From Desulfosporosinus acidiphilus SJ4 (GTDB lineage Bacteria > Bacillota > Desulfitobacteriia > Desulfitobacteriales > Desulfitobacteriaceae), in contig NC_018068.1 of NCBI RefSeq assembly GCF_000255115.2, positions 2,141,977-2,205,976 of the forward strand: DNA of 64,000 nt, written 5' to 3'. Shown one piece after another: positions 26,711 through 35,297 of the stretch. The notes below the pieces were generated by a model. The model saw nothing but the letters and a program-made list of their open reading frames with translations, had not been told where the DNA came from and ran no database searches. How positions within the stretch are numbered: the stretch's first letter is position 1; each line of letters begins with the position of its first letter. The translations under genes were made by a program, and so were the position numbers.

Positions 26711-26810
26711 AAATTCCATAGATATCGTGGGGTGCCACAGGAAAAATATTAATTATATATAAATGTAATAGGTTGGTATGAAGGCGAGTTGGCAAAGGGG
26801 ATGGAGGCCG

Positions 26811-27743
26811 ATGAAACGATTACTTTATATTATCATTGGACTGGTATTTCTAATTTCTGTGGGTTGCAACAAGAGCATTAGCGATGATGAAAAGACTGCC
26901 GAGAATTATGTGAAGTCTCAAGGTTATGAGATTACTTCTCGTTTTGGAGAAGTCGATAAATATACTTTAGAAAAAAGTAAGCTTTATGGAGGAACGGCAT
27001 CTATCCCATATCAACAAGTGTGGGGCGTACAAGAGATTAAGCCAGATGAATATTTCGGTAAAGAAATAGTTGTATATGGCTTTACTGTTCAAAATCACCC
27101 TCTGCAAAAGCGAGATAAGAATGCTAAAAACGGAGTAAATCTCTATGTTATGTTGTCAGACGGTGAGGTTATTGGCGGGTATTCATATCCAAATGCTGAT
27201 GTCGTTGGAGCTTACAGTTCAATAGATGGAAGGACCTTGGAAGAGGTAACAGGTTTAAGTTTTCAACAGTGGCAGGAGAATTGGAAAAAGAAATACGGTC
27301 AAGATTCCGTAACTCAGAATGTTTACACAGGGCAAGAAAAGATACTGCTGGATTATTTCAACAGCAAGTACCCCAATTCGGTGGTAACCGATAAGTGCCT
27401 GGTAGATGTAGATAATGATGGCTTGGAGGAACTCTTAGTCGCACTAAATACATACAGCGGTATTAACAAAACTCAAGAGGAAGAGGCTAGAAAAAACGGA
27501 TTTGATATGCGTTATGTTGGAATTATATTTCCAAAAGGAGAGAATCCGACTGAGTCTTTAATAGTACTAGGCAAGATTGTGGAAAAAGGAATGCGTTTCG
27601 AGGGTTCTGATTTATTTGTTGTAGAGACAAAAGAGAACAAAACGGACCAAGTGAAGGTGAAAATGAACAACCAAAACGGTAAGGAAGATTATTTTACCGT
27701 GAAAGTTTCTTTGAATAAGGATGGCACTAAGAATATTCAATAG
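26811..27743 (+). CDS. Lipoprotein, two-part, unknown
   Basis: 310 residues. ATG 26811 gives a proper lipoprotein signal (lipobox SVGC); an upstream ATG at 26778 would spoil it. The first part, AENYVKSQGYEITSRFGEV, resembles a DUF4830-type module. The second part, LLDYFNSKYPNSVVTDKC and LVDVDNDGLEELLVALN, looks like a VCBS/EF-hand-like D-x-D-x-D-G loop. Calcium binding there is an inference. Surface anchored. Confidence 0.62.
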   Translation: MKRLLYIIIGLVFLISVGCNKSISDDEKTAENYVKSQGYEITSRFGEVDKYTLEKSKLYGGTASIPYQQVWGVQEIKPDEYFGKEIVVYGFTVQNHPLQKRDKNAKNGVNLYVMLSDGEVIGGYSYPNADVVGAYSSIDGRTLEEVTGLSFQQWQENWKKKYGQDSVTQNVYTGQEKILLDYFNSKYPNSVVTDKCLVDVDNDGLEELLVALNTYSGINKTQEEEARKNGFDMRYVGIIFPKGENPTESLIVLGKIVEKGMRFEGSDLFVVETKENKTDQVKVKMNNQNGKEDYFTVKVSLNKDGTKNIQ

Positions 27744-27854
27744 CGGGTTGGACTTAATAATTATGGTTTTTCTGCATTCATGATACTGAGTGAGTTAAGA
27801 ATCACAATATAAAAGGTAATTGGAATAGTTGAAAAAGTTAGGGAAAAGCCCAAG

Positions 27855-28183
27855 GAGGAATTATCAATGCTTTCAAAAGAAAAGGTTATTGAAGCCATGG
27901 CGAAATGCCTGAATGAGAAGGAAAGGGAGATTCTTTCTGCGAGATGGGGTCTTGAAAACGGTATTACTATGAGAATAGAAGAACTGAAGGAGATTTACGG
28001 AATAACTATAGAGCAATTGAAAGATATCGAGAGAAAGATTATTTTGTACATAAAGGAAACTTAAATTTTTCATATAGGGTATCTAATAGAATCGTTGATT
28101 GGAATTAATAAGAATCTGTCTGTGTGTACCGTGGGTAGGCTACGATACTCTCAATTATCCTTGGAGGGATGAAATGAGGAAAA
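27855..28183 (+). repeat. Constant module, copy 1 (second copy 34377-34676)
   Basis: Both copies run from GAGGAATTATCAATG through a sigma-region-4-like gene and a conserved leader (GTACCGTGGGTAGGCTACGA) up to ATGAGGAAAA. After that the downstream lipoprotein genes are unrelated. Copy 1 keeps about 40 bases that copy 2 has lost. Confidence 0.8.
27867..28064 (+). CDS. Small sigma-70 region-4-like HTH protein
   Basis: 65 residues, ATG 27867 after AAGGAGGAA. LNEKEREILSARWGLENG, IEELKEIYGITIEQLKDIERKI follow the region 4.2 pattern of sigma-70 factors (LxxREREIL..R.GL, then a helix-turn-helix that reads the -35 box). No region 2 is present, so it cannot be a full sigma factor. It might be a regulator or an anti-sigma-like decoy. 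It is duplicated at 34389. Confidence 0.68.
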   Translation: MLSKEKVIEAMAKCLNEKEREILSARWGLENGITMRIEELKEIYGITIEQLKDIERKIILYIKET

Positions 28184-28629
28184 GATTAATAGTAGCCCTT
28201 ATTTTCAGCATTATAGTCTTAGCTGTTGGAACTGTTGGATGTAATAATAAACCAAGTACATCTAATGGAATATCGGAACTCTTGGGAGTTTCCATGTATG
28301 TTGAGAAAAGCCAGTATCCTTCCAACATCAGTAAGATTAATGTGGTATGGAAAAATGATACTGATAAAGACCTGACATTTGGTAATCCTTTTACCATTCA
28401 GAAGTTGGTCGGCAATGAATGGAAGGCTCTTGGAAACAAAGGAGCAGTATTTACTTCTATTGGACATAGGGTAGCCCCTCATTCTGAAATGAAACACAGT
28501 TATGACATCCGATTATATAGTGAAAAGTTGGAGAGAGGGACATATCGAATCGTAACAGATTTTTTAAATGCTCTGAGTCCTGGTAATTACAATACTTATC
28601 AGTTGACCGCAAATTTTACAGTGAAATAA
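28174..28629 (+). CDS. Lipoprotein with Ig-like domain
   Basis: 151 residues. ATG 28174 follows GGAGGG. Lipobox TVGC. The mature part, MYVEKSQYPSNISKINVVWK, NDTDKDLTFGNPFTIQKL, VAPHSEMKHSYDIRLY, LERGTYRIVTDF, matches the pattern of a bacterial Ig-like domain found in single-domain Firmicute lipoproteins (Big_14-like). The ligand is unknown. It sits directly behind the constant module at 27855-28183. Confidence 0.7.
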   Translation: MRKRLIVALIFSIIVLAVGTVGCNNKPSTSNGISELLGVSMYVEKSQYPSNISKINVVWKNDTDKDLTFGNPFTIQKLVGNEWKALGNKGAVFTSIGHRVAPHSEMKHSYDIRLYSEKLERGTYRIVTDFLNALSPGNYNTYQLTANFTVK

Positions 28630-28647
28630 TTTTTTATCATATTCCAA

Positions 28648-28664
28648 GACGTATTCGTAGGAAT
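28648..28664 (+). repeat. Recurrent intergenic motif
   Basis: GACGTATTCGTAGGAAT, a copy of the GACGYATTYGTAGSATA motif, in the gap after the Ig-like lipoprotein gene. Confidence 0.5.
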
Positions 28665-28709
28665 TTCCGAAGAATATTTAATAAGGGCGAATTATTAGAG
28701 GTGATGATA

Positions 28710-29138
28710 TTGCCAGAGATGGTTAAGGTTAAGAAGATAGGGCTTAAAGAAATAGAAGAAACATTGGATACATTGATGAACAGTTATGGAATGAGTACTG
28801 AATGCCTATCGAATTTGTTTGGAGCGAAAATTGATGGACATTAAGTTGAAATGCCTACAGGTGTTGCAGAACGTATTTCATTTATTAACTTACTGATGAT
28901 GTTGGGGAATGTTCCAAATGATGAACCAGATTTTAGATTCAGTGCATTTTTGTGGGTGCTCATTGAGGTTCATAAGATTAGTACGGATACCATAGCGAAA
29001 TTTGCAAAAATCCAAGAGCAGGATGTTTTGGATTTCATGAATGATGATAGCACAGTGCCAATTGAAAAAAAATATAGGCTTGCATCGGTCATTATGATGT
29101 TAAGATTTATATTTAAAGCAGTTGAGCCAAAGATATAA
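28710..29138 (+). pseudogene. HTH-domain protein broken by one in-frame TAA
   Basis: TTG 28710 after GAGGTGATG begins IEETLDTLMNSYGMSTECLS NLFG, a small Firmicute HTH-type protein by eye. TAA at 28842-28844 stops it after 44 residues. The same frame continues at once with VEMPTGVAERISFINLLMML and PDFRFSAFLWVLIEVHKIS to TAA 29138. The two halves belong together in this family (about 142 residues). Restart at ATG 28851 would give the second half only. Confidence 0.7.
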
Positions 29139-29231
29139 TCCTGCTTAAAGGGATTGCTTTGAGTATAGAATAGGTTTTGCGAACTAATAAAAGTTGAGGA
29201 GGGGAAAGTTACTACTCTAGACTTATTATTG

Positions 29232-29262
29232 ATCACGATTATTATGTCGTGATTATTTTTTT
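29232..29262 (+). terminator. Rho-independent terminator
   Basis: ATCACGA (29232-29238) pairs with TCGTGAT (29247-29253), followed by TATTTTTTT. Confidence 0.8.
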
Positions 29263-29410
29263 GTCTCAATAGGGAAAGTAGCATTCTTGACAGAAGGACA
29301 TTATGAAAATATAATGAACTATATTATTCAATGAACAGTGTGCACGAAATGAACCAGTACATAATTTTGGATTACTTCAATATAAATTAAATCGAGGTGT
29401 AAAAATTTTA

Positions 29411-30001
29411 ATGAAATTAAGAGATAAACAAAAGGCCGAAGTTAAATCGGCACTCGTAAAAGCCGGTGAAGAACTTTTCGGAACTAAAGGGTTTATGGAA
29501 ACTACAATTGAAGAGATTACTGGCGCAGCCGGGGTAGCTAGGGGAACATTTTATAATTATTTTCAGTCTAAAGAAGATTTAGCGCTTGAAATATTTTATG
29601 GGACAGAAGAACTAACGACAGAGCAAATTGAAGATTTTTTTGCAACCACTCCAGGAACTGATAATCAAATTAAGGTCCTCATTGCTAGTGCCGTTGAGTG
29701 GACCATGAAAAGACCGGATCTTGTTCTGATCACCCTGCTAGAAAAGATGAAGCGCGGACAAACGCCAGAAAATCCACAGGGGACTCTCTTCCGGAGAATG
29801 ATAACAGAAGCCTTCGCACGTGGTCAGAGTGCCGGAGTTGTAACGAGAGAAAGGCCTGCCCAGGATCTAGCCCACGATATTGATGGGTTATATATGGTCC
29901 ATATGGTGAGATGGTACCATTACGGTCAGCAAGACGACCTCTTATCCGCTATTCTATCTTCAGTAAATACCCACTTATCAGGTGCCTTGATAAAACAGTA
30001 G
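29411..30001 (+). CDS. TetR-family transcriptional regulator
   Basis: 196 residues, ATG 29411 behind CGAGGTG. N-terminal TetR HTH: LVKAGEELFGTKGFMETTIEEI, GVARGTFYNYFQSKEDLALEI (this second string is the recognition part). The C-terminal ligand domain is unassigned. Transcribed just ahead of the PEP-utiliser/rifampin-phosphotransferase-like pair, it is probably their local repressor. ATGAAC occurs three times in the 90 bp upstream (TGAACAGTGTGCACGAAATGAAC), a possible operator. Confidence 0.9.
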   Translation: MKLRDKQKAEVKSALVKAGEELFGTKGFMETTIEEITGAAGVARGTFYNYFQSKEDLALEIFYGTEELTTEQIEDFFATTPGTDNQIKVLIASAVEWTMKRPDLVLITLLEKMKRGQTPENPQGTLFRRMITEAFARGQSAGVVTRERPAQDLAHDIDGLYMVHMVRWYHYGQQDDLLSAILSSVNTHLSGALIKQ

Positions 30002-30036
30002 AAATATAACTGATAATTGAAGGAGGTAGAAAAGTA

Positions 30037-31719
30037 ATGTCACATTGGGATGCTAAGGGATTCTGGATGCGGGATAACATTCATTGGCCGAGACCGGTAC
30101 ACCCGCTTTTTGTTTCGTATGGACTGATTCCTATCGAAGTTGGATCAGCTCGAGCTTATGAAGAATGGTCTATGCCCTCTCTAAAATATGCCTATCTTGT
30201 TCTCCATGGATATGTCTTTCAACGAATTGAGCCTATTGGGGGAGATGCTCCGCCGATTATGGAACGGTTTCCGCTTCTCTTTCATTTGTGGCGGATCAAC
30301 CCGCTGCTTCGCAGCCGGGTCTTGGGTTTTGGACAGTTTATTAAGGAAAAAGGGTTTGAAAAGCACGCACATGATTGGAGAGAAGTATGGGAGCCAGAAG
30401 CTCAGAGGCGTCTTGAACCGATCCGCGGCTTTAATCGCGCCAACGCAAGTATGGAAGAAATAGCTAATCACCTGGAGCAATTATATGACTTTTTATGCTG
30501 GGCTTGGAATCCACATTGTAAAATTGTCATGCTGGGTATGTACATACGAGGGCGCTGGTTGGAAATATGCGAAAAACTTCTCAACCTGACGGAATATGAA
30601 GCCTTCGAATTGGTGCAAATTAATGATCCCGCAGTACTTAATACGATGAACCGTCTCTTAACCTTGGCCCGGCGTGCTGCTGCAGACCAGACGGTCAGCG
30701 AGATATTGTCTTTACCTAGTGAAAAAGCACTTCAGGGGCTATCTCATACTTGGTTTCAAAAAGAACTCGATCAATTCTTAGAAAGTGAAGGCGATCGACC
30801 GGCAGATAGTTTTGAATTCACACCCACGTGGAGAGAAATGCCGGAGATCGTGGTTGGGATTATTAAGGGGTTAATGGACTCAGATAACTCAATAACCGAA
30901 GATTCTGAATTTCAAGCATACCGGCAACAGCGGATTAAGGAACTTCGCAGCACTTTAAAGGGCAAGGAGCGGAAGGATTTTGACGCTTGGCTGGAATTAG
31001 CGGAAGAGGCTCAACCCTTAAGTGAAATTCATGATTACATTTTATTGACTGTTCCTCTTAGCCTTACCCGTTATGCTGCAATTGAAGCAGGACGAAGATT
31101 TGTTAAGCAGAATATTCTCGATAGTCCGGATGATATATTCTTTCTCTATCGCGAAGAGTTGCTCTCCGCCCTTAGGAAAAATTACGACCATGCCAGTCTA
31201 AACGGGTTGGTGGCTGAGAGAAAGGCTGAACATTGCAAAAATTTCTCATTAGTGCCTCCACAGACAATTGGAAAAATACCTATTGCCCCCCCTTTCCATG
31301 TATTTCCCCCAATTGCAGCGGAAGGAATGAAGATCTTTGTGAAACAATATTCCCTTCTAGAAGCGCAGCAGGGAGTTTCGCTGGAACTATCTCCGGAGGG
31401 AGAGTTACTTGGAATCCCAGGTTCTCCGGGAGTTGCCGAAGGGTCGGTGCGAATTATACATACTGCCGAAGAGTTCAGCTTGGTTCAAGATGGAGAGGTT
31501 TTAGTCTGCCCCTTTACTACTCCGACCTGGACAGTGCTATTTCCGAAGTTGGCGGCGCTAGTCACTGATTCGGGTGGCGCATTGTCCCACGCAGCGATTG
31601 TTTCTCGAGAGTATCGACTTCCTTCGATAGTTGGGACGATTAAGGCAACAAAAACATTACATAATGGACAACGTGTACGTGTGGACGGAACCGCTGGAAA
31701 GCTTCAAGTCTTAGATTAA
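30037..31719 (+). CDS. PEP-utilising phosphohistidine-domain protein, C-terminal part of a split RPH/PpsA-like enzyme
   Basis: 560 residues, ATG 30037 behind AAGGAGG. The C-terminal swivelling domain has TDSGGALSHAAIVSREYRLP with phospho-acceptor His518. The first 440 residues, helical, resemble the middle substrate-binding region of rifampin phosphotransferases (HWPRPVHPLF, NPHCKIVMLG...). The ATP-grasp domain that normally precedes it is absent here and is encoded by the next gene. Such enzymes move the beta-phosphate of ATP via His to a substrate. Together the two proteins have about the length of one RPH (roughly 865 residues). The substrate, antibiotic or metabolic, is unknown. Confidence 0.82.
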   Translation: MSHWDAKGFWMRDNIHWPRPVHPLFVSYGLIPIEVGSARAYEEWSMPSLKYAYLVLHGYVFQRIEPIGGDAPPIMERFPLLFHLWRINPLLRSRVLGFGQFIKEKGFEKHAHDWREVWEPEAQRRLEPIRGFNRANASMEEIANHLEQLYDFLCWAWNPHCKIVMLGMYIRGRWLEICEKLLNLTEYEAFELVQINDPAVLNTMNRLLTLARRAAADQTVSEILSLPSEKALQGLSHTWFQKELDQFLESEGDRPADSFEFTPTWREMPEIVVGIIKGLMDSDNSITEDSEFQAYRQQRIKELRSTLKGKERKDFDAWLELAEEAQPLSEIHDYILLTVPLSLTRYAAIEAGRRFVKQNILDSPDDIFFLYREELLSALRKNYDHASLNGLVAERKAEHCKNFSLVPPQTIGKIPIAPPFHVFPPIAAEGMKIFVKQYSLLEAQQGVSLELSPEGELLGIPGSPGVAEGSVRIIHTAEEFSLVQDGEVLVCPFTTPTWTVLFPKLAALVTDSGGALSHAAIVSREYRLPSIVGTIKATKTLHNGQRVRVDGTAGKLQVLD

Positions 31720-31757
31720 GATTTATCTAAAGTGAAAAATAAATGGAGAATGAGGCA

Positions 31758-32660
31758 ATGAAATATGTACGGTTACTTCAAGAGTTAAAAAGGGAAGACC
31801 TATCCTTAGCCGGCGGGAAAGGGGCTAATCTTGGTGAATTAGTTTTGGCAGGAATGAAAGTACCCCAAGGCTTTGTTTTAACCGTTGAAGGGTACCGGCA
31901 TTGCATACCAAAGATTCGTTTACCGAAAATTAACGTCGAAGACTTACCTGCTTTAGAAGCTGTAACTTCTAAAATTCAGATGGAAATAGAAAATGTTTCC
32001 TTGCCTAGGGAAGTAACGCTGGAAGTTCTTGAAACTTATAGACGAATGGGCAGTCCGACAGTTGCAGTTCGCTCCTCGGCTACGGCAGAAGATTTGCCCG
32101 GTGCCAGTTTCGCCGGTCAACAGGAAACATATCTTAATATCCAAGGGGAAAGAGCCGTACTTGAGGCCATAAAAAAATGCTGGGCTTCACTTTGGTCTTC
32201 CCGAGCTGTGCAGTATCGTTTATTACAAGGATTCGGAGAGAGTGAAGCAGCTCTTGCTGTGGTCATTCAGGAAATGGCCCCGCATGAGGTCTCGGGAGTG
32301 GTCTTTACGGTTAACCCACTTACAAATAACTCAAGTGAGCTGATTATTAATGCCGTGCATGGTATTGGGGAATCTTTGGTTCAAGGTGAAATAATCCCTG
32401 ATCAATGGATTGCCAGACGTCCTGATGGTGCAATTCTTAAGTTCGTGCCTGCTCCCAAGAAAGGACAATCGCCGTTCCCCTTGCGTACACAACGCCCTGC
32501 CCGAGGGTGTCTAACCTCACAACAGGTTCGGGAGGTGGTCTGCCTATGTCTCCAAATAGAAAAGCATTTCGATGGAGTACCTCAAGATATCGAGTGGAGC
32601 TATGGCTTGGGAGAGTTTTACCTGCTTCAAAGCAGGCCCATTACTACGCTTAAGGATTAA
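31758..32660 (+). CDS. ATP-grasp (PPDK-N) domain protein, N-terminal part of a split RPH/PpsA-like enzyme
   Basis: About 300 residues. ATG 31758 has GGAG nine bases upstream; ATG 31743 has none. LSLAGGKGANLGELVLAGMKVP, VRSSATAEDLPGASFAGQQE and VVIQEMAPHEVSGVVFTVNP are the nucleotide-binding motifs of PEP synthase/pyruvate-phosphate dikinase/rifampin phosphotransferase N-domains, ending with DIEWSYGLGEFYLLQSRPI. It should bind ATP and pass phosphate to His518 of the upstream protein. Gene order is inverted relative to domain order in fused enzymes. Confidence 0.85.
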   Translation: MKYVRLLQELKREDLSLAGGKGANLGELVLAGMKVPQGFVLTVEGYRHCIPKIRLPKINVEDLPALEAVTSKIQMEIENVSLPREVTLEVLETYRRMGSPTVAVRSSATAEDLPGASFAGQQETYLNIQGERAVLEAIKKCWASLWSSRAVQYRLLQGFGESEAALAVVIQEMAPHEVSGVVFTVNPLTNNSSELIINAVHGIGESLVQGEIIPDQWIARRPDGAILKFVPAPKKGQSPFPLRTQRPARGCLTSQQVREVVCLCLQIEKHFDGVPQDIEWSYGLGEFYLLQSRPITTLKD

Positions 32661-32975
32661 TTTAGCTATAAATTGTTTAGTTATGATCAACGCACTTGTT
32701 TTTGGTGGAAGGAACGTAGAGGTATTGGAATATTGATGCTAAAAAATCAAAATATGGTAATGGAATTATTGTATTACAGTCGCTTTGAGTATAAACTGTG
32801 CGTAGATATATTCTTTTAGGTATAGATGTTTACCCCTGAGACGTGGAGTGTTTCCCTCTTTCTTGATAGAGGTGAAGATATAGCAAACGTGTTTGTAAAG
32901 TTTAGAACAATGACTTGGACGCGAGTGGGAAGTCGTGAGGGGAGGGGGATAACAAAGTCCGATAGCAGTATTTGA
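32661..32975. other. Non-coding stretch, nothing recognised
   Basis: About 315 bp between the ATP-grasp gene and a repeat cluster. No frame with a ribosome binding site and no clear terminator is visible; a plain promoter is also not evident. Confidence 0.4.
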
Positions 32976-33065
32976 TTTAAGTTGTATGGTTGTTGGCAAA
33001 AAGTTGTATAGTTTGTGGCAGAAGCTTGTATGCTTTCATTGGCGTAAATGTGTATGGTTTAGTTT
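32976..33065 (+). repeat. Four degenerate tandem repeats of about 23 bp
   Basis: The units begin GTTGTATGGTTGTTGGCAAA, GTTGTATAGTTTGTGGCAGA, CTTGTATGCTTTCATTGGCG and TGTGTATGGTTTAG. Multiple short direct repeats of this type occur at the ends of IS21-like elements, but no transposase is near. It may be a solo transposon end. Confidence 0.5.
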
Positions 33066-33079
33066 AACATTCACAAATC

Positions 33080-33143
33080 GGATTGCATTATCAGCTTTCA
33101 GTGGTTCGAATAGGGAAAACATGGGTAATTAGCGATGAGAGCT
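33080..33143 (+). pseudogene. Fragment matching the C-terminal end of the gene at 11389
   Basis: GATTGCATTATCAGCTTTCA and the following bases match 11884-11950 with few changes (translation LHYQLSVVRIGKTWVISDES). Only about 64 bp remain, directly upstream of a GNAT gene. Confidence 0.75.
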
Positions 33144-33228
33144 TCTACTCACTTGAATCAACGTTCAAATTTGCAAGATTTCTTGTTGCCCTTAACCATG
33201 AAGAGACATTTGTTCTGGAGGTGTTAAC

Positions 33229-33663
33229 TTGATAATCATCATCAGAGAATGTGAACTAAAAGATTATGCAGATATAGTTTTACTTAATAAAAATGAAATG
33301 GGTTATAACTACCCTGCAGAAGATACAAAGGGTCAACTAGAACGATTACTGTGTGATAAAAACCATAAATTATATGTAGCCGAAGTTTCTGATAAAGTAG
33401 TGGGATATATTCACGCAAACAATCACGATTTGCTATATACACCGCATCTGAAAAATATTATGGGTATTGCTGTTTCGTCAAATTTTAGAGGTAAAGGTAT
33501 TGGAAAAATGCTCTTGAATGAAGTCGAGAACTGGGCACGTGATACAGGTGCTTGGGGTATACGATTAGTATCAGGAGCAACTAGAATGGGTTCACACGCA
33601 TTTTATACGGCTTGTGGATATACTTGCAACAAAGAACAGAAAAACTTCAGTAAGATGTTATGA
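33229..33663 (+). CDS. GNAT-family N-acetyltransferase
   Basis: 144 residues from TTG 33229 behind GGAGGTG. GIAVSSNFRGKGIGKMLL holds the R-G-K-G-I-G loop; ATRMGSHAFYTACGYTCNK is the C-terminal motif, close to AAC(6')-I/AAC(3)-type acetyltransferases. The substrate is unproven. Confidence 0.85.
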   Translation: MIIIIRECELKDYADIVLLNKNEMGYNYPAEDTKGQLERLLCDKNHKLYVAEVSDKVVGYIHANNHDLLYTPHLKNIMGIAVSSNFRGKGIGKMLLNEVENWARDTGAWGIRLVSGATRMGSHAFYTACGYTCNKEQKNFSKML

Positions 33664-33806
33664 ACATAGAACTTAAAGAGTATAAGACTTTAGAGACATT
33701 GGAATATAGAATACCAAGCTTTAAATGGAGTACTTGAATTAGCCATGGAATTTTTTCTGAACTTGACCATTGGTTAGAAGTTAAAGCCAAGACACCTGAT
33801 TTATAG
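33660..33806 (+). pseudogene. Short decayed frame with in-frame TGA
   Basis: ATG 33660 overlaps the preceding stop (ATGA). 25 codons (IELKEYKTLETLEYRIPSF) end at TGA 33735-33737. The frame then continues 22 codons (HGIFSELDHWLEVKAKTPDL) to TAG 33804. It may be a broken small gene, but the evidence is thin. Confidence 0.3.
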
Positions 33807-33819
33807 AGGAAGGTTAAGA

Positions 33820-34368
33820 ATGAATATTCACATTGAAACTGAAAGACTTATATTAAGACAATTTACCATTGATGACGCAGAAGAAATACAATCTATCTGC
33901 ACTCAACCTCATATATTAAAATGGATGCCTGATTGGGAAATATCTCTGGAAGAAAGAAAGAGATGGATAAGATGGGTGGAAGAGGAGTATTTAAGAGCAA
34001 GCAAAAATAGTGTCAGAATAATGCTTGCCGTTACTCTAAAATCAAATCAAAATCTTATAGGTATGGTCGGCATTGGAAATAAAGAGGAAGTCAATAACGA
34101 AATTGAAAAAGCATATTTTGTTTCTGAAAATTATAGTCATAAGGGATACATAGGTGAGGCTGTAAAGGCTATGGCAGAGTGGGTATTTAATAACTTAAAC
34201 CTTGATTATCTAATCGCTATCGTAGAACCTGATAATATTTCTTCCCATAGAGTCGTTGAAAAGTGTGGTTTCACCAAACTAGCGACAAAAATGGTTATAA
34301 ACTCTGGAGAGACCGAAGTAAAGCCGTTCTATTATTATCGATTGTTTAATACAGGGGCGGTTATGTAA
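33820..34368 (+). CDS. GNAT acetyltransferase, RimJ/RimL type
   Basis: 182 residues, ATG 33820 behind GAGGAAGG. IETERLILRQFTIDDAEEI is the classic N-terminal signature of the RimJ/RimL subgroup. KAYFVSENYSHKGYIGEAVK is the cofactor loop and VEPDNISSHRVVEKCGFTKL the C-terminal motif. The subgroup acetylates protein N-termini or small amines; the target here is unknown. Confidence 0.9.
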   Translation: MNIHIETERLILRQFTIDDAEEIQSICTQPHILKWMPDWEISLEERKRWIRWVEEEYLRASKNSVRIMLAVTLKSNQNLIGMVGIGNKEEVNNEIEKAYFVSENYSHKGYIGEAVKAMAEWVFNNLNLDYLIAIVEPDNISSHRVVEKCGFTKLATKMVINSGETEVKPFYYYRLFNTGAVM

Positions 34369-34376
34369 AAGCAAAC

Positions 34377-34676
34377 GAGGAATTATCAATGCTTTCAAAA
34401 GAAAAGGTTATTGAAGCTATGGCGAAATGCCTGAATGAGAAAGAAAGGGAGATTCTTTCTGCGAGATGGGGTCTTGAAAACGGTATTACTATAAGAATAG
34501 AAGAACTGAAAGAAATTTACGGAATAACTATAGATCAATTGAGAGATATCGAGAGAAAGATTATTCTGTTAATAGAATCGTCGATTCGAATAAATATGAA
34601 TCTGTCTGTGTGTACCGTGGGTAGGCTACGATACTCTATCCTTGGAGAGATGATTGGAGAGATGAAATGAGGAAAA
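34377..34676 (+). repeat. Constant module, copy 2 (copy 1 at 27855-28183)
   Basis: Same module as 27855-28183. It lacks about 40 bases after the sigma-like frame, so that frame runs on through the conserved leader. Confidence 0.8.
34389..34670 (+). CDS. Sigma-70 region-4-like protein, second copy with altered C-terminus
   Basis: 93 residues. The first 61 are almost identical to the 27867 product. A deletion removed the original stop, so the C-terminal 32 residues (SIRINMNLSVCTVGRLRYS...) are read from what is leader sequence in copy 1. It overlaps the next gene's start by 4 bp (ATGA). It is likely a drifted copy. Confidence 0.55.
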   Translation: MLSKEKVIEAMAKCLNEKEREILSARWGLENGITIRIEELKEIYGITIDQLRDIERKIILLIESSIRINMNLSVCTVGRLRYSILGEMIGEMK

Positions 34677-35017
34677 TTGGTTATGCATTGAAAAAGAAGT
34701 TGGTTGTTGCGGTTACTTCCATGATTATTGGTTGCAGTATTTTCATAGGGTATGTTACATCCCATGCTCATGCCACACCACAGATGGCAATTAGAACATA
34801 TTTGTTTCTGTCGGAGCACCCAATGAGTGCCTTGACCACAGGAATTGTTGAGAATCAGTTTCAGACTGAATTAGATAGAAATAGTCTAGAACTACAAAAC
34901 GCAAAAATTTATTCGTTGACGAGACCACCTCTCGATGAATCAGGAAATCATTTAATTAACGTTAAAGTAACGAAAAAAGGTGCAAGCTATTATGCACAAT
35001 ATTATGGCGAAGCCTAA
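34667..35017 (+). CDS. Small exported protein, unknown
   Basis: 116 residues from ATG 34667. N-terminal signal or anchor (LVVAVTSMIIGCSIFIGYV) and mature part HATPQMAIRTYLFLSEHPMS, whose opening resembles the TPEKAISVYL stretch in the lipoprotein at 17416. The IIGC may be a lipobox. No known domain. The 280 bp that follow hold nothing recognised. Confidence 0.6.
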   Translation: MRKIGYALKKKLVVAVTSMIIGCSIFIGYVTSHAHATPQMAIRTYLFLSEHPMSALTTGIVENQFQTELDRNSLELQNAKIYSLTRPPLDESGNHLINVKVTKKGASYYAQYYGEA

Positions 35018-35297
35018 TTCTCTTTTACCTAAATGAAAGTTTATTAGCAGGATTAATCTTTAACTGTTACATATGAATTGGAAAATCACATAGCTTTATA
35101 TACAGATTTAACAAAAATATCGATGCTCCCTGTGTATGTTCTGGTTTCGGAATAATTTCACATCATATTTATTGATGGATTTTGGCAAAAGTCTTGGATT
35201 TTAAAAAACATAGTAAGGATGAGTCGGCTCTAAGATTTTGGACAACAAAAAGAGATTAGGATGCTCTTTTATGTTATTCTAAATTATTTCTAAACAC

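Noticed and set aside
33735-33737. In-frame TGA as selenocysteine
   Set aside because: No SECIS-like stem directly after it, and the short frame has no redox-protein features.
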